Of a stretch of 13,207 nt of DNA, positions 6,119-12,780 are shown one piece after another. The position numbers and the translations under genes were made by a program. Numbering within the stretch: the first letter of the stretch is position 1; each line of letters begins with the position of its first letter. The stretch spans positions 1 to 13,207 of the forward strand of contig JAKAPY010000032.1 of NCBI GenBank assembly GCA_021811925.1, in the 5' to 3' direction. The stretch is from Thermoplasmata archaeon. Lineage in GTDB: Archaea; Thermoplasmatota; Thermoplasmata; Sysuiplasmatales; Sysuiplasmataceae. Under the pieces are notes generated by a model. That model ran no database searches and had not been told where the DNA came from. It saw only the letters and a list, made by a program, of their open reading frames with translations.

Positions 6119-6592
6119 TTGGACATATACGACATCAGAATACTGAAAGTTCTGGAGGAAAATGCCGAGTTGCCATTGAACGACATAGGTAAGAAGGTTG
6201 GATTGCTGTCACCATCTGCCGTCAGCAAGAGAATCAGCAAATTGAAGGAGAATGGCTACATAGAAAGGATTACGGCCAGGTTGAATTATGAGAAGCTTGG
6301 CTTCAATTTCGCAGCTGTCACCTTTCTGGAAGGCAGGCACAAGAAGAATTCGGAGAACATCACTGGAGAAAAAATCTCCAGAATGCCCGGGGTTGTTGCC
6401 GTTCACAATACGCTTGGCGATTCGGACTTTATCGTAAGGACAATCAACAGGGATATGGGAGAGTTCACGAGAACGCTCGACATGATACTTGACACCAACA
6501 TGGTTGAAAGGTCGAAGACAAGAGCCATTGTCAAGACTTTCAAGGACATGGATTTTACAGGTGTCAAGGTGGACGAAGAGGATGTCAACTAG
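6119..6592 (+). CDS. Lrp/AsnC-family transcriptional regulator
   Basis: This 157-residue regulator has the two usual parts. An N-terminal winged helix-turn-helix spans residues 1-55: IYDIRILKVLEENAELPLND leads into IGKKVGLLSPSAVSKRISKL and the wing GYIERITARLNYEKLG. A C-terminal AsnC/RAM ligand-binding domain follows from about 64 to 148, with VTFLEG, an MPGVVAVHNTLGDSDFIVRT segment and DMILDTNMVERSKTR. These proteins form octameric discs and respond to amino acids or related metabolites. The start is TTG at 6119, supported by GGGAGG eight bases upstream and by the HTH beginning at once. It is divergent from the SRPBCC gene and converges with the DUF3311/SSF pair. Targets are unknown; either neighbour is possible. 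Confidence 0.88.
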   Translation: MDIYDIRILKVLEENAELPLNDIGKKVGLLSPSAVSKRISKLKENGYIERITARLNYEKLGFNFAAVTFLEGRHKKNSENITGEKISRMPGVVAVHNTLGDSDFIVRTINRDMGEFTRTLDMILDTNMVERSKTRAIVKTFKDMDFTGVKVDEEDVN

Positions 6593-6723
6593 GACATGAG
6601 CATCCCCCGGCCATAGCTTGAGCCCCTGCCAGGAAACACATGCTGAAACGCACTTCCAGGCAATGCTCACTTCAGAATTGGCAAAAGGAAAGGATTTGGA
6701 TTAAGTGGTTTGCTTGCGGCTGC

Positions 6724-8253
6724 TCAGTCTGCAGGGGCAGGCTTTGCAGATGGCATCACAAGTCTCGCCAGTGCGGAACCGACATAGCAAATGAGCACAT
6801 TAATTGCGAGCGCCGTTGCGGAAATGTAAAGCAGACCGAATGGAGACTTCATGAAGCTCGTGCTCAGAATGCTGAAATTGTTGGCCTCCAGTGTGAGCCA
6901 TATACCTGATGCCATTCCAATGGCCCACCCTGCAAGAAGAGCATATTTGTGCAGGAAAGTCCGGTCGTAGAGCCCGAGCATTATGGCTGGAAGTGTCTGC
7001 GCAATGAATATTCCTCCCAGAAGTTGAAGCTGGATGGCGTACGTGTCGGAAACCACAAAGACGAATGCAAGGGCCATGAACTTGAAAATAACAGAAGTCC
7101 ACTTGACAATCAACGTCTCTGTTTTAGGCTTCAGATTGGGCACGAATTCCTTGATTATGTTTCTTGTGAGCAGGTTTGCCTGGGAGATTGCCATGACGGC
7201 TGCAGGTACCAGGCCGCCGATGAATATGCCCAGGAATGCAAAACCGGCAAACCAGTCTGGCATCGTTGCACTTATGAGCGCGGGGACAACAAGGGTTCCG
7301 TTAGCTGCCACACCGGCGGGATGAACAATTGCCAGTGCCTTGGGCACGGCGTAGACAAGCACGCCGAAGAGCGTCAGGAGGAAGAGACCCACTCCGTATA
7401 GCGGGAGCAGTGCGGTGCTGAACCTGACAGTCCTGACGTTCTTGGAGCTGAGTACCCCGTTTATGGCATGTGGATATAGATAGAGTTGGAGCGCACTCAG
7501 AACGAAGAGGCTGACGTAGGCGTTCGTCAGGGTAGGGGAAAGCGTGGCAAACGATACTTTGGGAGCAATCGTGTGTGCCGACTGGAAAGCTGCCGCGAAT
7601 CCTCCGTTTATCTGCGTAGGTACGTAGATGATTACAGCAAGGACTGTTGTCAGTATGATGACATCCTTCATTATGGCAGTTAGCGCAGCGCCGCGCAGTC
7701 CGCTGACAAAGGTGAAAACAGCCAGCACGACAAAGGAGATGATCAGCGCCACTTCGCTTGTTCCGGCCAGAGTCGTCGGGAAGTATGGCTCAAGCATGAC
7801 AATCAGGACTGCTCTCATCCCCACTATCTGCAGTGCAATATAGGGCAGTTCGGCTATTATGCCTGTGGCTGCTATAGCAATCGCGAGTGTTTTGCTGTTG
7901 AACCTCTCCTTGACAAAGTCGACCCCTGTGATGTAGTGCTTTTCCCTTGACATCTTCCAGAGGGTGACCATAACAATCATAGCAACTGCGAAGGTTGCCA
8001 TGACATAGGGTGTCGCATATGCAAAAATGGCTCCCGACGCGAAGGCTGCAGACGGGACGGCTATGAATGTGTATGCAGTGTAAAGATCGGCTCCTACCAG
8101 AAACCATGCAAGATAGGGACCCAGTCTTCTTCCTGCCAGCGCCCACTGGCCAAGGTCGGACAGATCGCCCTTTCTCCAGTATGCTGCCGCGAAGCCCAGA
8201 AAGGTGAAAACAGCAAACAGGGCCAGGAACACAATGATTGTTACAAGAGCCAT
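6724..8253 (-). CDS. Solute:sodium symporter family (MctP-like) transporter
   Basis: This 509-residue SSF-family transporter has about 13 hydrophobic segments. Diagnostic stretches are ALAGRRLGPYLAWFLVGADL (about residues 39-58) followed by YTAYTFIAVPSAAFASGA, then HYITGVDFVKERFNSKTLAI near 105-125 and ELPYIALQIVGMRAVLI near 134-150. From memory these match the monocarboxylate permease MctP and its actP/putP-like relatives, so pyruvate, lactate, acetate or an amino acid is a plausible substrate. The coupling ion may be Na+ or, in an acid habitat, H+. Its ATG overlaps the stop of the DUF3311 gene (TAATG), so the two are translationally coupled. This pairing is recurrent for MctP-type transporters. 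The C-terminus ends in a short Pro/Ala tail. Confidence 0.85.
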   Translation of the reverse strand: MALVTIIVFLALFAVFTFLGFAAAYWRKGDLSDLGQWALAGRRLGPYLAWFLVGADLYTAYTFIAVPSAAFASGAIFAYATPYVMATFAVAMIVMVTLWKMSREKHYITGVDFVKERFNSKTLAIAIAATGIIAELPYIALQIVGMRAVLIVMLEPYFPTTLAGTSEVALIISFVVLAVFTFVSGLRGAALTAIMKDVIILTTVLAVIIYVPTQINGGFAAAFQSAHTIAPKVSFATLSPTLTNAYVSLFVLSALQLYLYPHAINGVLSSKNVRTVRFSTALLPLYGVGLFLLTLFGVLVYAVPKALAIVHPAGVAANGTLVVPALISATMPDWFAGFAFLGIFIGGLVPAAVMAISQANLLTRNIIKEFVPNLKPKTETLIVKWTSVIFKFMALAFVFVVSDTYAIQLQLLGGIFIAQTLPAIMLGLYDRTFLHKYALLAGWAIGMASGIWLTLEANNFSILSTSFMKSPFGLLYISATALAINVLICYVGSALARLVMPSAKPAPAD

Positions 8254-8468
8254 TACGCATCCCTCCCGTCCTTGTCGCCTCTGTCAAGTATGAGTGCAGC
8301 CGCTAGGTACATGAATGCGGCTATGAACAGCCACAATCCCTGGAACCACCAGAAGAATGGCAGTCCAAAGAGCTGCGGGTTCAGTTTGTCATATAGTGGC
8401 ACATCCAGCAGGACTACCGTTGGTATAATCAACAGCAATGCAGCTGGTATGTAAGATGCTTTGACCAT
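8253..8468 (-). CDS. DUF3311 small membrane protein paired with the SSF transporter
   Basis: This 71-residue protein has two membrane helices (about 5-22 and 43-63). Between them is the DUF3311 hallmark, an LYDKLNPQLFGLPFFWWFQG stretch (consensus 'lYn.vePrlfGlPFFyw.q'), and a charged DRGDKDGRD tail. DUF3311 proteins are regularly encoded just ahead of MctP-like SSF symporters. They are assumed to assist folding, stability or activity, but no mechanism is established to my knowledge. The ATG at 8468 has a GAGGGGG ribosome site 10 bases upstream (8479-8485) and a TATA-like TTTATGAG at 8511-8518. The gene leads a two-gene operon ending with the symporter. Confidence 0.85.
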   Translation of the reverse strand: MVKASYIPAALLLIIPTVVLLDVPLYDKLNPQLFGLPFFWWFQGLWLFIAAFMYLAAALILDRGDKDGRDA

Positions 8469-8510
8469 TGTTTTTGAGCCCCCTCAACTGCACCCTGAAA
8501 GTCTTTACCG

Positions 8511-8518
8511 CTCATAAA
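8511..8518 (-). promoter_or_regulatory. TATA box for the DUF3311-SSF operon
   Basis: The minus strand reads TTTATGAG, preceded by the purine-rich AGCAAGG that could serve as BRE. Transcription would begin near 8489, leaving a leader of about 20 bases that carries the GAGGGGG ribosome site. Confidence 0.45.
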
Positions 8519-8593
8519 CCTTGCTGAAGGGGCATTTCCTGCCGGCTTCTCCTGGTTTCTGCCCTTATGAAAACAGCCGTCGTGCGTGCCGAC

Positions 8594-8719
8594 TCAGGTG
8601 CTGCCTTTCCGGGCAAAAGCAGCCCCGCAAGTGCAATGATAGACTGAGGAGACAAGCAGGAACTTGACGCCCTGATGCACCTTCATCTGCTGACCACAGT
8701 ACCGACAGACAATCTGCAT
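8594..8719 (-). CDS. Small putative zinc-ribbon protein (41 residues)
   Basis: This short minus-strand frame lies inside an otherwise non-coding 418-base gap. The translation begins MQIVCRYCGQQMKVHQG and ends YHCTCGAAFARKGST. It carries C5-x2-C8-G and H28-C29-x-C31-G, the two knuckle halves of a zinc ribbon, separated by about 20 mostly hydrophobic residues (FLLVSSVY). The ATG at 8719 has a GGTGA ribosome site with an ideal seven-base spacing. A weak AT-rich element (minus strand CAATTATGTT, near 8775) could serve as TATA. It sits between the A-type Fe-S carrier-like gene and the DUF3311 operon, all on the minus strand. Function is unknown; nucleic-acid binding or a protein contact role is typical for such small zinc ribbons. 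Spurious coding cannot be excluded at this length. Confidence 0.6.
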   Translation of the reverse strand: MQIVCRYCGQQMKVHQGVKFLLVSSVYHCTCGAAFARKGST

Positions 8720-8886
8720 TTACCTGTCACCATGGGAGTCAATGCAGTTCCCGGCTAAAATCCTGCGCGAACATAATTGCACATGGCGGCCAATCCATGC
8801 AAAGAATGCGCAGGATGCAAAGCGCGTGCGCTGACTGTGAATGCCTGTTTAAGCCCTGTCACTTGACTGAAATGCGTTGCCCAGCT

Positions 8887-9243
8887 TCAGGCTCCGCAAC
8901 CGCAACCGCAACCGCCGCCGCCGCAACTGCAACCAGCGCCGTTATTGACCTTAAGGTTAGGGTTGTTGATTGTGAAACCGCCGCCATCGAGCGACTCGAC
9001 GTAGTCTATCTGCGTCCCGTCCAGATAGCCAGCACTTTCCTTGTCGACAACGATCTTGATGCCGTTCTGGGCCATCTCAATGTCCTGTGCAGGGTCCGAA
9101 TTCTCATCGAACGCCATCCCATATCTGTAGCCGTGATCGGCTGCAGTAAGGTATACCCTGAGCAGCAGGTCATGGGAGTCCTGCTGTGAAATCAGCGACC
9201 TCACCTTGTCACATGCTTTGTCAGTCAACATCAGATTGACCAT
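8887..9243 (-). CDS. A-type Fe-S carrier-like protein (HesB/IscA/ErpA family), atypical cysteines
   Basis: This 118-residue protein has the family fold. An N-terminal LTDKACDKVRSLISQQ helix is followed by LLLRVYLTAADHGYRYGMAF near residues 27-45, IKIVVDKESAGYLDGTQIDY near 62-81, and GGGFTINNPN near 87-96. In canonical members, which bind or pass Fe-S clusters or iron, the first ligand Cys lies in the 'GGGCSGF' loop. Here that loop reads AADHGY, with no Cys. The C-terminal CGC pair is expanded to five cysteines at 105, 107, 112, 114 and 116 within a Gly/Cys tail. Only one other Cys (11) exists. The ATG at 9243 is preceded by AGCAGG and by a good TATA element. It could be a variant A-type carrier or a metal-binding relative. 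Iron-related neighbours include an FTR1 permease in the right end of the window. Confidence 0.8.
   Translation of the reverse strand: MVNLMLTDKACDKVRSLISQQDSHDLLLRVYLTAADHGYRYGMAFDENSDPAQDIEMAQNGIKIVVDKESAGYLDGTQIDYVESLDGGGFTINNPNLKVNNGAGCSCGGGGCGCGCGA
8888..8935. repeat. Low-complexity CCGCAA/CCGCCG hexamer-triplet run in the cysteine tail
   Basis: Reading the plus strand, CCGCAA units repeat three times and pass into CCGCCGCCG and then GCAACTGCAACC. The run encodes the Gly-Cys tail of the A-type carrier on the minus strand. Such units are prone to slippage, so the tail length may vary between strains. Confidence 0.6.
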
Positions 9244-9274
9244 ACTAACGACCTGCTCTTTCGATTAAGGTAAC

Positions 9275-9289
9275 GATATTTAAAGTTTC
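9275..9289 (-). promoter_or_regulatory. BRE/TATA element of the A-type carrier gene
   Basis: The minus strand reads GAAACTTTAAATATC, a good archaeal box with a purine-rich BRE-like GAAA. It is centred near 9281, so transcription should begin near 9255 and give a leader of about 12 bases containing the AGCAGG ribosome site. Confidence 0.5.
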
Positions 9290-9316
9290 AGAAGCGATTG
9301 CGGCTACTGTGCACTT

Positions 9317-9333
9317 CCGACTTTATAAATCGG
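9317..9333. promoter_or_regulatory. Near-palindromic TATA-like element CCGACTTTATAAATCGG
   Basis: A TTTATAAA core is flanked by complementary CCGA and TCGG arms. On the minus strand it could be a second promoter for the A-type carrier gene, starting near 9299. On the plus strand it would start transcription near 9351, directly at the hairpin at 9347-9380. No protein frame explains it. Confidence 0.35.
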
Positions 9334-9346
9334 TAAGGAAGGGGCA

Positions 9347-9380
9347 GGCACTGCAGACAGCCATTGGGGGCTGCGGTGCC
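9347..9380. repeat. Hairpin GGCACTGCAG / CTGCGGTGCC after the methyltransferase gene
   Basis: Ten-base arms at 9347-9356 and 9371-9380 pair with only one G-T position and enclose a 14-base loop. It begins 15 bases beyond the methyltransferase stop codon in that gene's reading direction. It could be a 3'-end structure of the valS-methyltransferase mRNA. Only a modest T-rich stretch follows, so a terminator role is uncertain. Confidence 0.4.
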
Positions 9381-9395
9381 AGCAGGGAGGAGCAT

Positions 9396-10067
9396 TCACC
9401 TTTTCACCATGATGACAGTTGAAGAATGGACAACAACAGTGCCATTCTTTGTCTTCCGTTTGTGAAAATCCTCCGTTGCAGCAGCCACCTCCAGACCGCT
9501 GAATATTTCCGTGAGACTGTCTGTGCCCATGAAATCATGGCTGGAGGCGAAGTCGATTGCTTCTTCTATTCCAAGTCTGTCGAGCGGCCCCCTTTCCTCC
9601 ACACCGATGAAACCGCCATTCTTCAAAAGCCTGGTTATCCCTGGGCCAAGCGTCTTCAGCCTGTCTGCCGGGTACCCCTGGAATGCGTTTCTGGAATAGA
9701 TGAAGTCGAATGACCCGTTAACAAACGGGAGGTGGAACATATCCGCCAGGACTCCATTGAACCCCTTCCTCCGGGAAGCTCGTTCCACAGCGGTTGGGCT
9801 GGCATCGGCACCGACATAGAACATCCCGCCGCAACCTGATGAAGCGGCCATGTTGATCAGGTGGGAATAGGTTCTCCCCGTCCCGCTGGCGATCTCAAGA
9901 ACATGACTCACGGAATGCATATGTTCCATGAACCAGAGTTCAACTGTGGACGAAAGCGGATAACCGCCGATGTCGCGACCGGAAGAATGGTAGTTTTCCC
10001 AGAATGCAATGACAGATCCTCTGTCGCTTTCGGGATGACGCGCATTCGACTTCCCCCCGGTCCTCAT
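9396..10067 (-). CDS. Class I SAM-dependent methyltransferase
   Basis: This 223-residue cytosolic enzyme has the Rossmann-type methyltransferase motifs. Motif I is VLEIASGTGRTYS at about residues 56-68 (the SAM-binding glycine loop). Motif II follows as VGADASPTAVERA near 85-97, with the acidic residue Asp88. Then come ADMFHLPFVNGSFDFIYSRN near 108-127 (the 'D..LPF...SFD.V.S' segment of Methyltransf_11/25 proteins) and LLKNGGFIGVEERG near 147-160. The substrate is not apparent; small molecule, lipid, tRNA or protein are all possible. Its ATG overlaps the valS stop codon (ATGA), so translation is probably coupled to valS. A GGTGAAGG directly upstream, within the end of valS, could serve as ribosome site. 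The N-terminus is followed by a Trp/His-rich FWENYHSSG segment common in this group. Confidence 0.82.
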   Translation of the reverse strand: MRTGGKSNARHPESDRGSVIAFWENYHSSGRDIGGYPLSSTVELWFMEHMHSVSHVLEIASGTGRTYSHLINMAASSGCGGMFYVGADASPTAVERASRRKGFNGVLADMFHLPFVNGSFDFIYSRNAFQGYPADRLKTLGPGITRLLKNGGFIGVEERGPLDRLGIEEAIDFASSHDFMGTDSLTEIFSGLEVAAATEDFHKRKTKNGTVVVHSSTVIMVKR

Positions 10068-12673
10068 CCTTCACCGCTTCTTTTCAGGAGAAGGAGCGTG
10101 TCCCCGGCCTGGACTGGCTCCGCTTCCTTGCCTTCGGTGTAGTAGGAGTGCTTGACATCAAATGCATCCTTCTCAACGGTCATGATTCCACCCTTCCACC
10201 TGATGAGCATGTTTCCTGCCCCGTCGAACTGAAGAGTAGACAGGTCTGCGGAACGAAGCGCCTCAGTTATTTCCTTCGCCTTCTCGCGATACTTCGGACC
10301 GATGTACTGGAAGTTCGGCTTCACCGATGATATCCTTCTCTCAAAGCTCTGGCTACGCGAGAAGACTACTTTCTGAGCCCTCAGGGCGCTTCCTATCTCG
10401 GATGAGCATTCGGCGAGCTTCCTGTCCGGGGAAATGACTGTTATCTCCTCGAGTTCTCCCCTGAAATCAGCATCCGCCCTCCATGTCCTGACAGCGTTGA
10501 CGATAGCGGCTGCCTTTTCACCTGCATCTGCGGAAGAGAGTGACATGGAGAGTTCACCTGGCCAGTCGGAGACATGGATGCTTGCAGGGGACGCATCGGT
10601 CCTGAAGAACTTCTGGTAGATGGCCTCGGTGACATGCGGAAGGAATGGAGCGAAAAGAGCTGTGATTCCCGATGCTGTCTCCCTGAGAACCCAGAGAGCA
10701 TTCTTGTCATCCTTTCTGGCCCTTGACTTCACCATCTCGATGTAGTTGTCGGCGAACTCGTGCCATGCAAACTGCTCGATAACCCTCATAGCCTTGTCGA
10801 ATTCGTATCTGTCCATCAGTTCGGTCGCATTCCTTACCGTTTCATTGTAACGGCCCACGATCCAGCTGTCAACAGGATTGAGCCCGGAGGGCGGATGCTG
10901 TGGCGAGCTGGAGGCAGTGACGAAGTTTGCTATGTTCCAGAGCTTGTTGCAGAGCCGCTGCCCGTGCACAACATCCCTTTCCCTGAATGCCTGATCCGTG
11001 CCGAGGCTGCATGTAGCAGCATAGTACCTGAGTGCATCGGCTCCGTACTTCTCTATTAGCGGAACAGGATCTATCACATTGCCAAGGTGGGTGTGCATTG
11101 GAGTCCGGTCAGGGGCCATTATGAAGCCTGTGATCATTATATCCTTCCACGGAATTGCGTCCAGGAGCAGATTGCTCCTCAGGACCGTATAGTATGCCCA
11201 TGTCCTGATTATTTCGTGAGCCTGCCCCCTCATGGACATCGGGAACATCTTCTTGAAGAGCTTTTCGTCCCTTAGCCAGTAGCAGTTGTAAAGAGCGCTA
11301 ATGCTCGAATCCATCCATGTGTCAAAGACATCCGTGCTCCCCTGCAGCTCGGAGCCGTCATTTGGACAGGGAGTGGGAGCCTTCATTTCCACTGGATCTA
11401 AGTAGCAGTCGTCCTCCTTCGCGGGAAGTATGAATCCACACTTGCGGCACTCCCAGATTGGGATAGGGGTTGCAAAAAGCCTCTGTCTTGATACCACCCA
11501 GTCCCAGTCAAGCGAGTTTGTCCAGTCCGTCAACCGCTGCTTCATGAACGCAGGATACCAGTCGATCCTGTCGGAGGATTTCAGGACATCGCTGTTGAAC
11601 TGCACGCTCTTGAGAAACCACTGTATCTTCTCTATAATTTCCACGGGTGTGGCACAGCGCCAGCACACGCCAACGTTCTGTTCGATTTTCTCCGACTTGC
11701 GGAGCCGGCCCGCAGACTTGAGTTCGTCCAGCATCTTCCTCCTCGCGCCGGCAGCATCCATGCCTGCCAGCAGCCCCGCATGCTCGTTCATCTTGCCGAA
11801 CTCGTCTATTATGACCGTGACAGGGAGGTGGTGCTTCAGGATCCAGTTTGCATCCTCCTTGTCGCCATAAGAGCATATCATCACCGCCCCGGAACCGAAT
11901 TTCATTTCGACTTTCTCGTCCTCGATTACGCGCACCTCATTCCCGTAGACAGGCAGAATAGCAAGCTTTCCCTTCGCCTGGCTGTATCGCACGTCGGCTG
12001 GATGAACAAGGATTGCCTTGCATGCGCCTATGAGTTCAGGGCGTGTGGTTGCAATTGTAATTGAACCGCCCCCTTTAAGCACAAAGTCGACGTAGTGGAG
12101 TTCCGTCTCCCTCTGCTCCCTTTCGACCTCGGCATCTGCAAGTGATGTATTGCAGTGGACGCACCAGTTCACAGGGAAGGTGCCACGATATGCCAGTCCC
12201 CTGGCAAGCATCGTCAGGAAGCTTATCTGCGTGTATTTTCTGTACGACGTAGAGTGGGTCTCATAGTAGATGGAGGGATCGAGGCTCATGCCAAGCATCT
12301 CAAACTGCCTTGTCATTGTCTCGATAAACTGGTTTGCATAATCGTTGCAGAGCTTCAGGTATGTCTTCCTGTCGACTGAGAATTTGGTGATCCCGTACTT
12401 CTTCTCGGTTGCCGTCTCTACGGGCATCCCGTTTCCGTCGAAGCACAGGGGGAAGAAGACATTGCAGCCTTTCATCCTCCTGAATCTGGCTGCAAAATCG
12501 AGAATGGGATAGCCGGTGGCGTGGCCAAGGTGCAGGGCTCCGGAGGTATACCTGGGTGGGGTGTCGATGCTGTAGATTTCCTTCTCGGAATGGGGATCGA
12601 ACCTGTAGACAGACGATTCCCGCCAGAACTTCTGCCACCGGGGCTCCTGTTCCCTCTGGTCATAGGCTGCCAT
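10064..12673 (-). CDS. valS: Valyl-tRNA synthetase (archaeal type), KMSKS motif lost
   Basis: This 869-residue class I synthetase charges tRNA-Val. Visible features in order: the HIGH motif as HLGH at residues 48-51; a zinc-knuckle-like CVHC in the NWCVHCNTSLADAEVE segment; the CP1 editing domain with TTRPELIGACKAILVHPADV, FGSGAVMICSYGDKEDANW and an EFGKMNEHAGLLAGM stretch; CWRCATPVEIIEKIQWFLK; the WDWVVSRQRLFATPIPIWEC segment with CRKC; and DVFDTWMDSSISALY. The KMSKS loop is degenerate: PMHTH at 525-529 precedes LGNVIDPVPLIEKYGADALR, where KMSKSxGN is expected. The anticodon-binding domain follows from about 590, with WHEFADNYIEMVKSRA. The length is normal for archaeal ValRS and there is no long coiled-coil tail. 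The ATG at 12673 has a TATA box 27 bases upstream, so the mRNA is probably leaderless. A methyltransferase gene overlaps its stop. Confidence 0.95.
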   Translation of the reverse strand: MAAYDQREQEPRWQKFWRESSVYRFDPHSEKEIYSIDTPPRYTSGALHLGHATGYPILDFAARFRRMKGCNVFFPLCFDGNGMPVETATEKKYGITKFSVDRKTYLKLCNDYANQFIETMTRQFEMLGMSLDPSIYYETHSTSYRKYTQISFLTMLARGLAYRGTFPVNWCVHCNTSLADAEVEREQRETELHYVDFVLKGGGSITIATTRPELIGACKAILVHPADVRYSQAKGKLAILPVYGNEVRVIEDEKVEMKFGSGAVMICSYGDKEDANWILKHHLPVTVIIDEFGKMNEHAGLLAGMDAAGARRKMLDELKSAGRLRKSEKIEQNVGVCWRCATPVEIIEKIQWFLKSVQFNSDVLKSSDRIDWYPAFMKQRLTDWTNSLDWDWVVSRQRLFATPIPIWECRKCGFILPAKEDDCYLDPVEMKAPTPCPNDGSELQGSTDVFDTWMDSSISALYNCYWLRDEKLFKKMFPMSMRGQAHEIIRTWAYYTVLRSNLLLDAIPWKDIMITGFIMAPDRTPMHTHLGNVIDPVPLIEKYGADALRYYAATCSLGTDQAFRERDVVHGQRLCNKLWNIANFVTASSSPQHPPSGLNPVDSWIVGRYNETVRNATELMDRYEFDKAMRVIEQFAWHEFADNYIEMVKSRARKDDKNALWVLRETASGITALFAPFLPHVTEAIYQKFFRTDASPASIHVSDWPGELSMSLSSADAGEKAAAIVNAVRTWRADADFRGELEEITVISPDRKLAECSSEIGSALRAQKVVFSRSQSFERRISSVKPNFQYIGPKYREKAKEITEALRSADLSTLQFDGAGNMLIRWKGGIMTVEKDAFDVKHSYYTEGKEAEPVQAGDTLLLLKRSGEG

Positions 12674-12694
12674 GCTTGATTGGAGAACTTGGGG

Positions 12695-12705
12695 AAATTA
12701 AAATA
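12695..12705 (-). promoter_or_regulatory. TATA box of valS (leaderless promoter)
   Basis: The minus strand reads TATTTTAATTT, centred 27 bases before the ATG at 12673. That is the textbook distance for a transcript starting at the first base of the start codon. No ribosome site is visible. Confidence 0.55.
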
Positions 12706-12748
12706 CGTTCCTGATGGCGGAACTGCAGCCCTATGGGCGAAACGACGG

Positions 12749-12755
12749 TTTATAA
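12749..12755 (+). promoter_or_regulatory. TATA box of the FTR1-type permease gene
   Basis: TTTATAA is centred 29 bases before the TTG at 12781, compatible with a leaderless or nearly leaderless message. A second AT-rich element at 12761-12774 is closer to the start and would place transcription inside the gene. Confidence 0.4.
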
Positions 12756-12765
12756 CGCCGTTATA
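12751..12765. promoter_or_regulatory. Candidate operator TATAACG-C-CGTTATA upstream of the iron permease
   Basis: Seven-base arms are perfectly complementary around a single central C. The site overlaps the TATA box of the divergent FTR1-type gene. A repressor bound here would block transcription-factor access, as expected for an iron-regulated promoter. The protein that would bind is not identified in this window. Confidence 0.5.
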
Positions 12766-12780
12766 TTCTTATAATCGGCT

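Noticed and set aside
6209..6670. Minus-strand open frame of 153 codons
   Set aside because: It is antisense to the well-supported Lrp/AsnC gene and has no recognisable domain.
6593..6723. Gap between the convergent Lrp and SSF genes, searched for a terminator or small gene
   Set aside because: No convincing T-run, hairpin or coding frame was seen on either strand.
8783..8866. 27-codon plus-strand frame starting MAANPCKECAGC with C-x2-C-x2-C
   Set aside because: It has no ribosome site or TATA box at a useful distance, is very short, and is antisense to the flanking transcripts. The cysteine spacing is suggestive, but chance is more likely.
8797..9189. Plus-strand open frame of 130 codons with Cys-rich start and Ala/Thr repeats
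   Set aside because: It is the mirror of the A-type carrier gene; the Ala/Thr run comes from the hexamer repeat encoding the Gly/Cys tail on the other strand.
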